Origin: CALFVT01 sp964513675
GTDB lineage: Bacteria > Pseudomonadota > Alphaproteobacteria > Caulobacterales > Maricaulaceae
Assembly: GCA_964513675.1 (NCBI GenBank)
Contig: CAZEOD010000008.1
Coordinates: forward strand, 1 to 64,000
DNA: 64,000 nucleotides
Direction of reading: 5' to 3'
A model generated the notes under the pieces. The model worked only from the letters and a program-made list of their open reading frames with translations. It did no database searches and was not told where the DNA came from. The translations under genes were made by a program, and so were the position numbers. Positions 17,018 through 25,398 of this stretch are shown here, piece after piece; position 1 is the first letter of the stretch, and each line of letters starts with the position of its first letter.

Positions 17018-17794
17018 TTAAAGCGGAATATTCTCAGACTTTATAGATTGACGATATTTATTCATCCCATCAAGCCAAGCATCATGGTCATGCGCCCGCC
17101 CCATTGTATATTTTTTGACAACCTTATGCGGCAAAACAAGGAAGCTATCCGTCTTCATTGCCGCAAGCAGAGCATTAGAAACGTCAACAGGTTCTAACAG
17201 CTCATCCTGCCCATTTTCAGCCATTTCCATGCCCTTTGTCATATTCGTGCGGACATATTGCGGGCATATACAATGCGCTTTAACGCCGTGATGCGCATGT
17301 TCTATAGCGATACTCTCTGCAAATGCGACCGCCGCATGTTTCGTCGCTGTATAGCTCGCACTTCCGACTTGGTTTAACAGCCCCGCAGCAGAGGCGGTAA
17401 TAATAAACCGTCCTCGCTTCTCTTCGAGCCAGCGCGGCATAAGGCAGCGCGCAGCATAGACGCTGCTCATAACATTAACCTGCCAGCTTAGCTCCCACCC
17501 TTTATTGCTTGCCCCCGCAACATGAGGGCCGTCGCCAAAACCAACACCTGCATTTGAGACAAACACATCGATCGGCCCTAAATCGGCTTCTACAGCATCA
17601 ATAAAGGCTATGACATTTTCGTCTTTCGAAACATCGCAACCATAAGCCTGCGCTCCGATTTCTTTTGCAACCGCATCAGGTGAGCTGCGGTCACTAATCG
17701 CGACTTTTGCGCCCTGAGCGATAAACATTTCAGCAATAGCCCGGCCAATTCCGCCCGTCGCGCCAGTAATGGCAACAATTTGATTTTCGAACAT
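17018..17794 (-). CDS. short-chain dehydrogenase/reductase, first gene of the acyl-CoA operon
   Basis: A 258-residue SDR with VAITGATGGIGRAIAEM at the N-terminus and the YxxxK pair in SYTATKHAAV. The start is ATG 17794, where the protein begins MFENQIVAITG and GGGGAAG-like purines precede; a longer in-frame start at 17980 would overlap the divergent DUF3667 gene. It heads the operon of two SDRs, an APH kinase and three acyl-CoA dehydrogenases, so its promoter should lie in 17795-17906. Confidence 0.88.
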   Translation of the reverse strand: MFENQIVAITGATGGIGRAIAEMFIAQGAKVAISDRSSPDAVAKEIGAQAYGCDVSKDENVIAFIDAVEADLGPIDVFVSNAGVGFGDGPHVAGASNKGWELSWQVNVMSSVYAARCLMPRWLEEKRGRFIITASAAGLLNQVGSASYTATKHAAVAFAESIAIEHAHHGVKAHCICPQYVRTNMTKGMEMAENGQDELLEPVDVSNALLAAMKTDSFLVLPHKVVKKYTMGRAHDHDAWLDGMNKYRQSIKSENIPL

Positions 17795-17845
17795 ATCTTC
17801 CCCGAAATTATAAGTTATGATAAACCAATATTTATGAGTTTTATA

Positions 17846-17869
17846 TGCAACAAATTGCGCATGGTTGCA
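17846..17869. promoter_or_regulatory. inverted repeat TGCAAC-N12-GTTGCA
   Basis: Perfect 6-bp arms at 17846-17851 and 17864-17869 in the divergent region between the SDR operon and the DUF3667 gene. This is a possible operator for the acyl-CoA operon; no regulator gene is adjacent. Confidence 0.35.
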
Positions 17870-17891
17870 ACTGCATTTATAAATACTCAAT

Positions 17892-19082
17892 ATGCATGAG
17901 GGGATCATGGAACCAACTGACATAAGTAGCGAGCTTCCACATATAGCGCCGCTGGACGCCGATAACATCCCCAATGACAACCAAGCGCATTATTGTTTCT
18001 CTTGCGAGGAGCCTATGCGCGGCGCTTATTGCATCGCTTGCGGGCAAAAAAATGATAATATGCGGCGGGGCGTTTTTAGCCTAATATGGGAGCTAATCAC
18101 CTCTATTACCGCCATTGAAGGGCGTATTTGGCGCACATGGCGCGCGCTTTTATGTCAACCGGGCCGCGTTGCGCGTGAGTTTGCAAATGGCCGGCGAAGC
18201 CATTGGTCATCGCCAATCCGCGTTTATCTGGCCATGAGTATCTTACTTTTTGCCTTTATGGGCCTTACTAAAACGCATCTTTTTGGCGTTGACATAGATG
18301 TGCAGCCCAAAGACGGCATTACGAAACCCGTTGAAGACCTAACCGCAAAAGATCTAACTATAGACGTGTCGAGCTATATATTCCCGCGCCAAAAAGATAT
18401 TAATGAACGAAATAAAGATAAAAACTTTGATTTAATTGAGCTGAAAATAAACAGCTATACGGCGCAAGACATTAGCGCGCCTGATAGGTCCGAAGATAGG
18501 GCTGAAAAGAAAGAAAACAACAAACCGGAGACGGCCACCACAGAAAATATAGATAAAAATATAGATGAAAATGCAGGTGAAGATGAAGCCGACTTTAACG
18601 TTGATGATCTCAACATTCATATAAATAATCGCCGTATCGATTCCAGCCGCATAACAGGCCTTGTTATCGGCCTTGCAAAAAATCCTGTTATTTTAACAAA
18701 TAGCTTTAATAAATGGCTGCCTCGTCTTATTTTTATACTCATGCCCTTTACGATATTATTTTCCGCCCTCTTCATTCGCGGACGTGAAAATGCAATGCTA
18801 TATGACCATTTAGTTCATGCGGCTTATCTACATGCCGTTGCTTTTTTATTCCTGTTTGTCGGCATTGTTTTATCACGCCTTATCCCCGCGGAGATGTTAT
18901 TTAACGGCTTATTTATTTTACTACTTATCTATTTACCTTTGAGTTTAAAACGCATGTTTAACCGCGGCTGGATCAAAACCATTTGGACATCTTACGGTGT
19001 GGGCGCTGCTTATCTTATTTTTCTGCTAACCGGTTTATCCTTTGCCATCATCGTTGAAATTGGCGGCAGTTTAACCCGCTAA
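17892..19082 (+). CDS. DUF3667-family membrane protein with N-terminal zinc ribbon
   Basis: Residues about 34-53 contain a four-cysteine ribbon (CFSC ... CIAC). Next comes the DUF3667-type region ITAIEGRIWRTWRALLCQPGRVAREFANGRR, and SPIRVYLAMSILLF begins the first membrane span. A charged, Asp/Glu/Lys-rich loop of about 150 residues separates it from four more hydrophobic segments at the C-terminus. The function of the family is unknown. ATG 17892 or ATG 17907 may start it; GAGGGG sits only three bases from the latter. It is divergent from the acyl-CoA operon and converges on the holin gene, ending four bases into it. Confidence 0.78.
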   Translation: MHEGIMEPTDISSELPHIAPLDADNIPNDNQAHYCFSCEEPMRGAYCIACGQKNDNMRRGVFSLIWELITSITAIEGRIWRTWRALLCQPGRVAREFANGRRSHWSSPIRVYLAMSILLFAFMGLTKTHLFGVDIDVQPKDGITKPVEDLTAKDLTIDVSSYIFPRQKDINERNKDKNFDLIELKINSYTAQDISAPDRSEDRAEKKENNKPETATTENIDKNIDENAGEDEADFNVDDLNIHINNRRIDSSRITGLVIGLAKNPVILTNSFNKWLPRLIFILMPFTILFSALFIRGRENAMLYDHLVHAAYLHAVAFLFLFVGIVLSRLIPAEMLFNGLFILLLIYLPLSLKRMFNRGWIKTIWTSYGVGAAYLIFLLTGLSFAIIVEIGGSLTR

Positions 19083-19552
19083 GTCCGGCCTGATAGCCCG
19101 GCAATTGGTTTAACCGCCCGGTCACCGAACCACCAAAGCGTCGCTGCTGAAGCTGCAAAAACCGCCGCTTCCACAATCGCGCCATTTTTAGTGATATAAA
19201 ATATCCATGCCGTAATGACCCAAAGAAATAAGGTTAAAACAGGCCGAACCAAGCGCAATATATTAATCACCCATTGGCTAGCGCGACCAATCGCAGCTTC
19301 CGCTTTCATTGACACCTCAAGCCCTCGCCATGACCCCGCCTGCGCAGCTAGGGCTAACTCAAGCTCCGTCTCTTGTTGGCGGGCCTGCATTTGAAGCTCA
19401 TGGAGCTTATATTCATGCAGCCAGCGCGCCTGCTCTTGCTTAAACATCAGTTGACGTTCGAAATACCCCGCAACGCGTCCCATAATCGTTCCAACAAGAC
19501 CAAATACGCCGCCAGTCGCAGCATCAAAGCCTAATCCAATAATGTCTTCCAT
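19079..19552 (-). CDS. 3TM holin-like protein (phage/GTA type)
   Basis: A 157-residue protein with a glycine-rich N-terminal segment (FDAATGGVFGLVGTIMG), a long charged coiled coil, then two strong hydrophobic helices ending TLWWFGDRAVKP. The WWFGDR ending and layout match the 3TM-type holin family linked to gene transfer agent and phage release. ATG 19552 starts inside the last codons of the upstream peptidase, overlapping by 22 bases, so the two are coupled. No capsid, tail or terminase genes are in this window. Another membrane role is possible, but the pairing with an M15 peptidase favours lysis. Confidence 0.65.
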   Translation of the reverse strand: MEDIIGLGFDAATGGVFGLVGTIMGRVAGYFERQLMFKQEQARWLHEYKLHELQMQARQQETELELALAAQAGSWRGLEVSMKAEAAIGRASQWVINILRLVRPVLTLFLWVITAWIFYITKNGAIVEAAVFAASAATLWWFGDRAVKPIAGLSGRT

Positions 19553-19971
19553 AAGTTTTTCGCTTTCCGAGAGCCAAACCAATGCCGGGGGCGTCCCATA
19601 TCAAGATGTAAAAAAGTGACGTAATAACCAAAGCCCGAAAACCCCATCCTCTTTGCGGTTAAGACAGTTTGCCGGCGATCATGACCGCGCAGAGATATAT
19701 CCACCGCCAGAGCTAGATGTTGCGATAAGGGCGCGCCGCCTACAGCTGCATTATGGAGCGAGCACCGATGCGCTGAAAGAATATGGAGAGGATGGCCTAA
19801 CTCACATCGAAGCCCTTGCAGAGCGTCAAGAAAATCTGGTGCATGAAAATAGTCACCACAATGACGGCAAGACAGTTCTGCGCGAGAAAAATTTGGCCAG
19901 CGCAAATCATCCCACATAAAGGGAGCCGAGCGATAGGGCTGCGAGCTTTGAGATATATAATTATTAAACAC
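19531..19971 (-). CDS. M15-family peptidase, endolysin-like
   Basis: A 146-residue zinc D,D-peptidase-type domain of the M15 (VanY/peptidase M15A-like) family with no signal peptide, as in phage endolysins. The motif SAHRCSLHNAAVGGAPLSQHLALAVDIS supplies the zinc His and Asp, and FLHLDMGRPRHW the terminal HxD. It would cleave peptidoglycan peptide links. The holin-like gene follows with overlapping ends. A short N-terminal cysteine pair (CRHCGD) is a further feature, common in this group of small phage-associated M15 proteins. Confidence 0.75.
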   Translation of the reverse strand: MFNNYISQSSQPYRSAPFMWDDLRWPNFSRAELSCRHCGDYFHAPDFLDALQGLRCELGHPLHILSAHRCSLHNAAVGGAPLSQHLALAVDISLRGHDRRQTVLTAKRMGFSGFGYYVTFLHLDMGRPRHWFGSRKAKNLWKTLLD

Positions 19972-20019
19972 AGCCCATAATAGAGCCTGCTTTCAACCCA
20001 TGGATTTATCTCAAAAAAA

Positions 20020-20044
20020 AACCCGCAGCCAATAGCTACGGGTT
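20020..20044 (-). terminator. rho-independent terminator of the HHH/DUF2853 gene
   Basis: Stem AACCCGTAGC/GCTGCGGGTT (one mismatch) with a 5-base loop. On the minus strand it is followed by a run of Ts, 20 bases past the stop at 20065. Confidence 0.85.
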
Positions 20045-20064
20045 TGAAATTTTATGTCTTTATC

Positions 20065-21421
20065 TTACTTAAACGTGCTTAATTTACGCGCTTTTTTCGC
20101 TGCAAGATAATAAAATGTTACGCGGTCTTTAAAACGAACCGGTTTCATTTGCGTGCAGACCTCTTGCGCAAGCTCCATCTGACCCGTTTCTAAGCCAAGC
20201 TTTTTCGTAATGAAACCCTTGGCAACGCGCTGAACTTCAGCTTCATCAGAACAAGCTACGAGTGATGCATCGCGGCTACTCAGGGATGCTCCGCAATAAT
20301 TGATAATATTCTGAACGACCTTCTTATCCGCTTTCGCATCAAATTTTTGCACATTCGCATAATATTTATCAAACTTTTTCTCGGCATCCGTCTTACCGGC
20401 AACCCGTGCTGAGCCAGACTTTGGCCCAGGCTTTTGACGCATACGGCCATCTTTCGTTAAGGCACCGCGCTTACTCCCCGGCTTAGGCCCAGGCTTTTTA
20501 CGAGAGCTTTCCGCAGATTTCGCAGAAGATTTCGCNNNNNNNNNNNNNNNNNNNNNNNNNNNNNNNNNNNNNNNNNNNNNNNNNNNNNNNNNNNNNNNNN
20601 NNNNNNNNNNNNNNNNNNNNNNNNNNNNNNNNNNNAGATTTCGCAGAAGATTTCGCCAAGCCTTTGGCTTGCTTCACCCACTCATCCCGTTCAATACGTC
20701 CCGGAATAGAGTCAATCACGCCTTCGACCATTTTCACGTCAGCTTTTTTCCAATTCCCGATTTGACGGAAATAATAGATACCCTTGCCATTGAGGTCGCC
20801 CTCAAATTTAGGACCGATACCTTTAATTTGCTTAAGGTCATCGGGGGCACCGTCTGTCGGGCCATCCGTGTAAAGCACTTTAGGCTTCGGCGCCGCTTTG
20901 GCCTTAGGCGCAGACTTCGCTTTTGCTGGTGCTTTTTTCTTTGCGGGCGCTTTTTTCTTTGGCGCTGCAGCCGCTAAAGCGGCCCCGCCAACAGCTGCGG
21001 CAGCAACAGGCGCTACATTATCAGCCAAACGTCCTTCAAGATATTTTACGCGAGCTGCGAGATAACGATTACGCCACTCAAGGGCATAAGTATCGTCGTC
21101 AGACTCAGGTTTTTCAGTTGTCGCAGCCGCTGTCGCAGCACTTGCCGCAACGGCGCCGGCCGCAGCCGCCGCAAGCTTACCTTTCAGGTCACTGACTTCA
21201 CCATCACGCGATGATAAAGAGCCTTCAAGCTGCTGAACGCGTGCGCGAAGGCCATCAGACTCGGCCCGTAACGCACCTTCACCTTCAATTGTTAAATCGC
21301 CATCATGCTTCTTAGCAAAAAGCTTAGTGAGCAAGAAGCCGAGGATTAACCCAAGCAGACCCATTAAGAATAAGGGCAACCACCCAAAGCATGTGAGATA
21401 TGATAATACACTATAGATCAT
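20065..21421 (-). CDS. membrane-anchored coiled-coil, helix-hairpin-helix and DUF2853-like protein, interrupted by an assembly gap
   Basis: One gene, although a 100-N gap splits it. Order: N-terminal membrane helix (about 12-35), coiled coil (50-85), Ala-rich stretch, Ala/Lys/Pro repeats like histone-H1 tails, then an HHH-like domain with LKQIKGIGPKFEGDLNGKG. Then AKSSAKS repeats run into the gap. After the gap the same frame reads AKSSAKSAESSRKKPGPKPG, PGPK repeats, and a DUF2853-like domain (VQNIINYCGASL, FITKKLGLETGQ). The 21 bases on either side of the gap are identical and in frame, so the two halves join. GAAGGGA precedes ATG 21421. The OmpA/BON gene lies 15 bases upstream. DNA or protein binding near the envelope is inferred. 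Confidence 0.75.
20536..20635. other. assembly gap (100 N) inside AKSSAKS repeats
   Basis: The 21 bases encoding AKSSAKS occur directly on both sides of the Ns, so the gap falls in a tandem repeat that the assembler could not span. The copy number is unknown, but both flanks are in the same coding frame. Confidence 0.9.
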
Positions 21422-21436
21422 TATATTCGTCCCTTC

Positions 21437-22558
21437 TTATTCGGACTTTTGTGAGATTAGAAATTCGATACGGCGGTTTTGTGCCCGACCTTGAGATGTT
21501 TCGTTAGGCGCAATAGGTCTAACTTCACCCGCACCCTCAGAGCTCATACGCTCCGCAGCAACGCCCTGCGTGACAAGATAATCAACAACAGAATTTGCCC
21601 GTGATTCAGACAACCATTGATTATATGCTTCTTCGCCTTGCGAATCTGTATGTCCAACAATGCGAATACTATATGACGCACATTGATTGGCCGCTGATGC
21701 AAGATTGTTTAAAAGATCATAAGTTGGCGCTCCGCGCAGCTCAGACTTAGCTGACGCAAAATTAACCTTATTATTGCCTTTAATCGAGTCGAATAAAGAT
21801 TGGCAAATGGCCTCTGATTCAACCGCGCCGACATTTGCCGCCGCAAGTTGCGGAACCGTTATATTTGCCGCGCTGCTATATCCATTCGGAACATTCAAGA
21901 TAGACGCATTAACACTCTCGCGAATGGCTCCATCTGATGTAATACCCGTCAGCAAAACTTGGCTGTCTTCGATAAGCAATTTACCGCTATCAAGCTTTTC
22001 AAGGTCAGATAGCTTCGCCTTAACAAGTTCGCTCCAATTTGCATTTGGCGCGCCTCTTGCCAGAGTCAGCTTTTTATTAATGACCCTGTCAAATTTGCTC
22101 CGCGCATCCTTCAAGACATCTTCACGTGTTTTCGCGTTGGCAACATAGCCATTGACCACAACAGCACCGTCATCACTTTTTACAGCTTCGAAAATGTAAG
22201 GCGATTGCACTTTTAATTTTGGCTTAGCCGGAACTGGTTTTGGGGCTGGCTTAACCGTCATGTCATGACTGACGTTATGCCAGATCTCAGACTTGCCTTC
22301 TTTACATGTTTGGCACGGCGTCCCTTTTGCGATTGATAAAGCCTTATCTAAAACAGATTGACTTGGCATCTCACCAGAGAGCAAGGCATGATTACCCTGC
22401 ATATCAACATTCGCTTGTATATTTTCTGCTTTAAGCGCTTGCTCGATAGATAACTTCATATCAGCAGAGCGTTGATTAGCATTCCATGGCCCAATCAACG
22501 TCAAGAGCAAGGCTGCAAGCGCAATGAGAATTATCCCCCATATCCACTTTGCACCCAT
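21437..22558 (-). CDS. OmpA-family protein with BON-like repeats
   Basis: A 373-residue envelope protein: N-terminal membrane helix (WIWGIILIALAALLLTLIG), BON-like regions at about 30-70 and 115-230, and a C-terminal OmpA-like peptidoglycan-binding domain with the motif RIVGHTDSQGEEAYN and LSESRANSVVDYLV. A cysteine-containing region (PCQTC) lies near residue 82. It resembles ArfA-like OmpA proteins. GGGAGG lies eight bases before ATG 22558. Together with the HHH/DUF2853 gene 15 bases downstream it forms a two-gene envelope operon. Confidence 0.87.
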   Translation of the reverse strand: MGAKWIWGIILIALAALLLTLIGPWNANQRSADMKLSIEQALKAENIQANVDMQGNHALLSGEMPSQSVLDKALSIAKGTPCQTCKEGKSEIWHNVSHDMTVKPAPKPVPAKPKLKVQSPYIFEAVKSDDGAVVVNGYVANAKTREDVLKDARSKFDRVINKKLTLARGAPNANWSELVKAKLSDLEKLDSGKLLIEDSQVLLTGITSDGAIRESVNASILNVPNGYSSAANITVPQLAAANVGAVESEAICQSLFDSIKGNNKVNFASAKSELRGAPTYDLLNNLASAANQCASYSIRIVGHTDSQGEEAYNQWLSESRANSVVDYLVTQGVAAERMSSEGAGEVRPIAPNETSQGRAQNRRIEFLISQKSE

Positions 22559-22723
22559 AATAAATCCTCCCAGATTATTTTAATTTAAAGAACTTAACGG
22601 ATTAAATAAGACTAAGCAATGCATCCCCTAATCTATTTACAGGTCTAATTCGCCGTATATCGATAAAATGAGAATTAATTCTATGATTTCAAAAAAGGTT
22701 TTAAGAATTAATTATCTAATCAC

Positions 22724-23680
22724 TTATGTAAGCCGTGATTTCGCCGCGTCATATTCGGCCTTAAGAGAATCAACAATATCTTGAACAGATGGAACATCGT
22801 GAATACTTCCAACGCCTTGACCTGCCCCCCAAATATCCCGCCAAGCCTTGGCTTCAGAATTTCCGCCTGAGCCGAAATTCATCGACGACTTATCCGCCTC
22901 AGGCAGATTATCCGGATCCAACCCTGCCTTCTCAATGGATGATTTAAGATAATTACCATGCACGCCTGTAAATAAAGACGAATAGACAATATCTTCTCCG
23001 GCTGAGTTTACAACAGCGTCCTTATAGTCATCAGGAGCGTTAGCTTCTTTGCAGGCAATAAACCGCGTGCCGATATAAGCAAGGTCTGCCCCCATTGCTT
23101 GCGCCGCTAGAACTGCGCCGCCTGTTGCAATCGCGCCTGAACACAAGAGCGGCCCATCATGAAACTGACGAATTTCAGGGATCAGTGCAAAAGGTGATAA
23201 ACGTCCAGCATGCCCGCCCGCGCCTGTACACACAGCAATGATACCGTCCGCACCTTCTTTAAGCGCCTTTTTCGTGTGGCGAATATTAATTGTATCATGC
23301 AACACAATTCCGCCGTAAGAATGTACCGCGTCAATCACCATTTTAGGCGGACGCAAACTTGTGATAATGATTGGAACTTCATGCTCCACACAGGTCATCA
23401 TATCGGCTTCAAGCCGGTTATTTGACGCATGGCAAATTTGATTAACCGCAAAAGGGGCCACTTTTTTATCTGGGTTAGCCGCCTGATAATCTGCTAGCTC
23501 TTTTTTAATATGCGTAATCCACTCACTCAGCTTTTCTTGAGGCCGGGCATTTAGCGCAGGAAACGAGCCAACAATGCCGGCCTTACATTGCGCAATCACT
23601 AATTCCGGCCCTGATACAATAAACATAGGGGACGCAATAATAGGTAGCTCCAAATTTTGTAAAATCGGTGGTAAGGCCAT
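22724..23680 (-). CDS. nitronate monooxygenase-family flavoprotein
   Basis: A 318-residue FMN TIM-barrel protein of the 2-nitropropane dioxygenase/nitronate monooxygenase family. The start LELPIIASPMFIVSGPELVIAQ, GTGAGGHAGRLSPF-like loop (CTGAGGHAGRLSPFAL) and GAIATGGAVLAAQAMGADLAYIGTRF are family landmarks. It oxidises alkyl nitronates to carbonyl compounds and nitrite; the physiological substrate is uncertain. The gene stands alone, and the 165 bases upstream of the OmpA gene hold no other feature. Confidence 0.9.
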   Translation of the reverse strand: MALPPILQNLELPIIASPMFIVSGPELVIAQCKAGIVGSFPALNARPQEKLSEWITHIKKELADYQAANPDKKVAPFAVNQICHASNNRLEADMMTCVEHEVPIIITSLRPPKMVIDAVHSYGGIVLHDTINIRHTKKALKEGADGIIAVCTGAGGHAGRLSPFALIPEIRQFHDGPLLCSGAIATGGAVLAAQAMGADLAYIGTRFIACKEANAPDDYKDAVVNSAGEDIVYSSLFTGVHGNYLKSSIEKAGLDPDNLPEADKSSMNFGSGGNSEAKAWRDIWGAGQGVGSIHDVPSVQDIVDSLKAEYDAAKSRLT

Positions 23681-23771
23681 TACTTTATCCCCATGAAGAT
23701 ATTCTAGAACTTAAAAGACGTTTGAATTTATAAAAACGAAAGCGGCCAAGCTATTCGCCGCCAAAATTTTG

Positions 23772-25271
23772 CTAACGAAAGTCAACGTCACTTTCAGACA
23801 ACATCCAAATCATTGCCGCCCATGCCGCAACATTTTGCTTCACATGCTCAGGATTAATCTTATCGAATGTATCGTCTGGCGTGTGGTGTAGATCGAAATA
23901 ATCATATCCATTTTGTTGTAAGCGAATGGCTGGAACGCCCATTTGGTTCATCGGCGTAATATCCGGCCCGCCTGTCGTCGCGCTGTCGCTGCGAGCAATG
24001 CCCAGCGGCGCAAGAGCCTGAGCGATACGGTCGATTTCGGCATTCCCTGCGTCATTAACGCCGCCTTGTAGCTCATATATGGGGCCGCCGCCAAAATCTG
24101 ATTCACTTCCCATGTAGTGATTAACCAAATCATCCTTATGCATTTCAGCATAAGCCCGCGCCCCAAGAAGCCCAACTTCTTCGGAACCAAAGGCGACCAT
24201 ACGGATCGTTCTTTTCGGCTTAAGGCCAAGGTCTTGCAATAGCTTCATTGCGCCCAGAGTAATACCGACACCGATTCCGTCATCAACCGCGCCGGTCCCA
24301 AGATCCCAAGAATCCAAATGCCCGCCCACAACAATGATTTCTTCGGGTTTTTCTGTGCCAACAAGTTCGCCAATAACATTACCTGATTTGGACTCCCCCA
24401 AATCCTGCGTTTGCAAGCTTAGCGTTACAGAAACAGGATCGTCGCCTGACCGCTCTAAAATGCGCTCAAGCTGATCCGCGTCGGGAGCTGATAAGGCGCC
24501 AATTGGAATCGGCTTAATCCCGTCTTGGTAATTCATCTGCCCTGTGTGCGGGAACCTATGACTATCTGTTCCGACAGAACGAATAACTACGGCGAGCGCA
24601 CCGCGCTTAGCCGCTTCACTTGCGCCGCGGCGACGTTTTTGATTCGCAGGCCCGTAACCGGCCCCATTCGCAAATTTTTCCATTAAACCAGAAATAAAGA
24701 CAATCTTGCCCTCTAGCCCGCCTTCAGGCGCATTTTCCAAATCTTCAAATGTAGGAAAATAGGCAATATCAGCCGTAATGCCGCGGCGCGGCGTTGCAAC
24801 AGACCCACCCAGCGCGGTAATATACATATCTTGAGCAAATGGGCTTTTGACACGAAAGCTCTCTGTACGGCGTCTCCATCCTTGTATGGTGAAGGGTTCA
24901 ATACGGACTTTCTTCAGGCCTGCATCTTTAAAGCGCTTTACCGTCCAGCGCCGCGCTTTTGCCTCAGAAGGGCTCCCCGCCAGACGGGGGCCGATCTCAG
25001 TTGTCAAATCTTCAGTAAAATCATAGGCGAGTTCATGGGTTTTAGCCGCATCAAAAATACGTTGAATAATAGGATCATCCGACACCCATTTGGACATATC
25101 AATTTTAATATTCTGCGTTTCGGGCGGGCCAACATTATCATCAATATGAACATGCTCCATTTGAGCCGGCAATTGAACAGACCCAGAGTTTTGATCTGCG
25201 GGCTGACAGGCCGTAAGCGCCAAAACACCACCTAAGGCGGCTGATATTTTCAATTTATGAATCAATGTCAT
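23772..25271 (-). CDS. M28-family metallopeptidase lipoprotein
   Basis: An exported zinc aminopeptidase/carboxypeptidase of the M28 (carboxypeptidase Q-like) family, 499 residues. The signal peptide ends in the lipobox LTAC, so it is probably lipid-anchored in the periplasm or outer membrane. A PA-type insert lies at about 150-270. The zinc motifs are GGHLDSWDLGTGAVDDG (His, Asp) and FGSEEVGLLGARAYAE (Glu-Glu). ATG 25271 has GAGGA five bases upstream. It is divergent from a second M28 peptidase, so the pair may share control. Confidence 0.9.
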   Translation of the reverse strand: MTLIHKLKISAALGGVLALTACQPADQNSGSVQLPAQMEHVHIDDNVGPPETQNIKIDMSKWVSDDPIIQRIFDAAKTHELAYDFTEDLTTEIGPRLAGSPSEAKARRWTVKRFKDAGLKKVRIEPFTIQGWRRRTESFRVKSPFAQDMYITALGGSVATPRRGITADIAYFPTFEDLENAPEGGLEGKIVFISGLMEKFANGAGYGPANQKRRRGASEAAKRGALAVVIRSVGTDSHRFPHTGQMNYQDGIKPIPIGALSAPDADQLERILERSGDDPVSVTLSLQTQDLGESKSGNVIGELVGTEKPEEIIVVGGHLDSWDLGTGAVDDGIGVGITLGAMKLLQDLGLKPKRTIRMVAFGSEEVGLLGARAYAEMHKDDLVNHYMGSESDFGGGPIYELQGGVNDAGNAEIDRIAQALAPLGIARSDSATTGGPDITPMNQMGVPAIRLQQNGYDYFDLHHTPDDTFDKINPEHVKQNVAAWAAMIWMLSESDVDFR

Positions 25272-25398
25272 GACATTCCTCTTTTATTTATTCACTAGCT
25301 ATATCGGCAAAGACAATTTGCCAAGAAAATTCGCCTTTAAAAGCGGCCTCAGCTATGGTTTAACGACTTACACTGGAATCTGCCGGAAGGGTCTAATT

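Noticed and set aside
20065..20442. Independent 125-residue gene starting at MRQKPGPKSG
   Set aside because: The frame continues upstream without a stop through PGPK and AKS repeats to the gap, and no ribosome site precedes the ATG; it is the C-terminus of the larger gene.
20457..20681. Minus-strand frame of 74 codons over the 100-N gap
   Set aside because: It depends on reading Ns and is out of frame with the AKS-repeat coding sequence.
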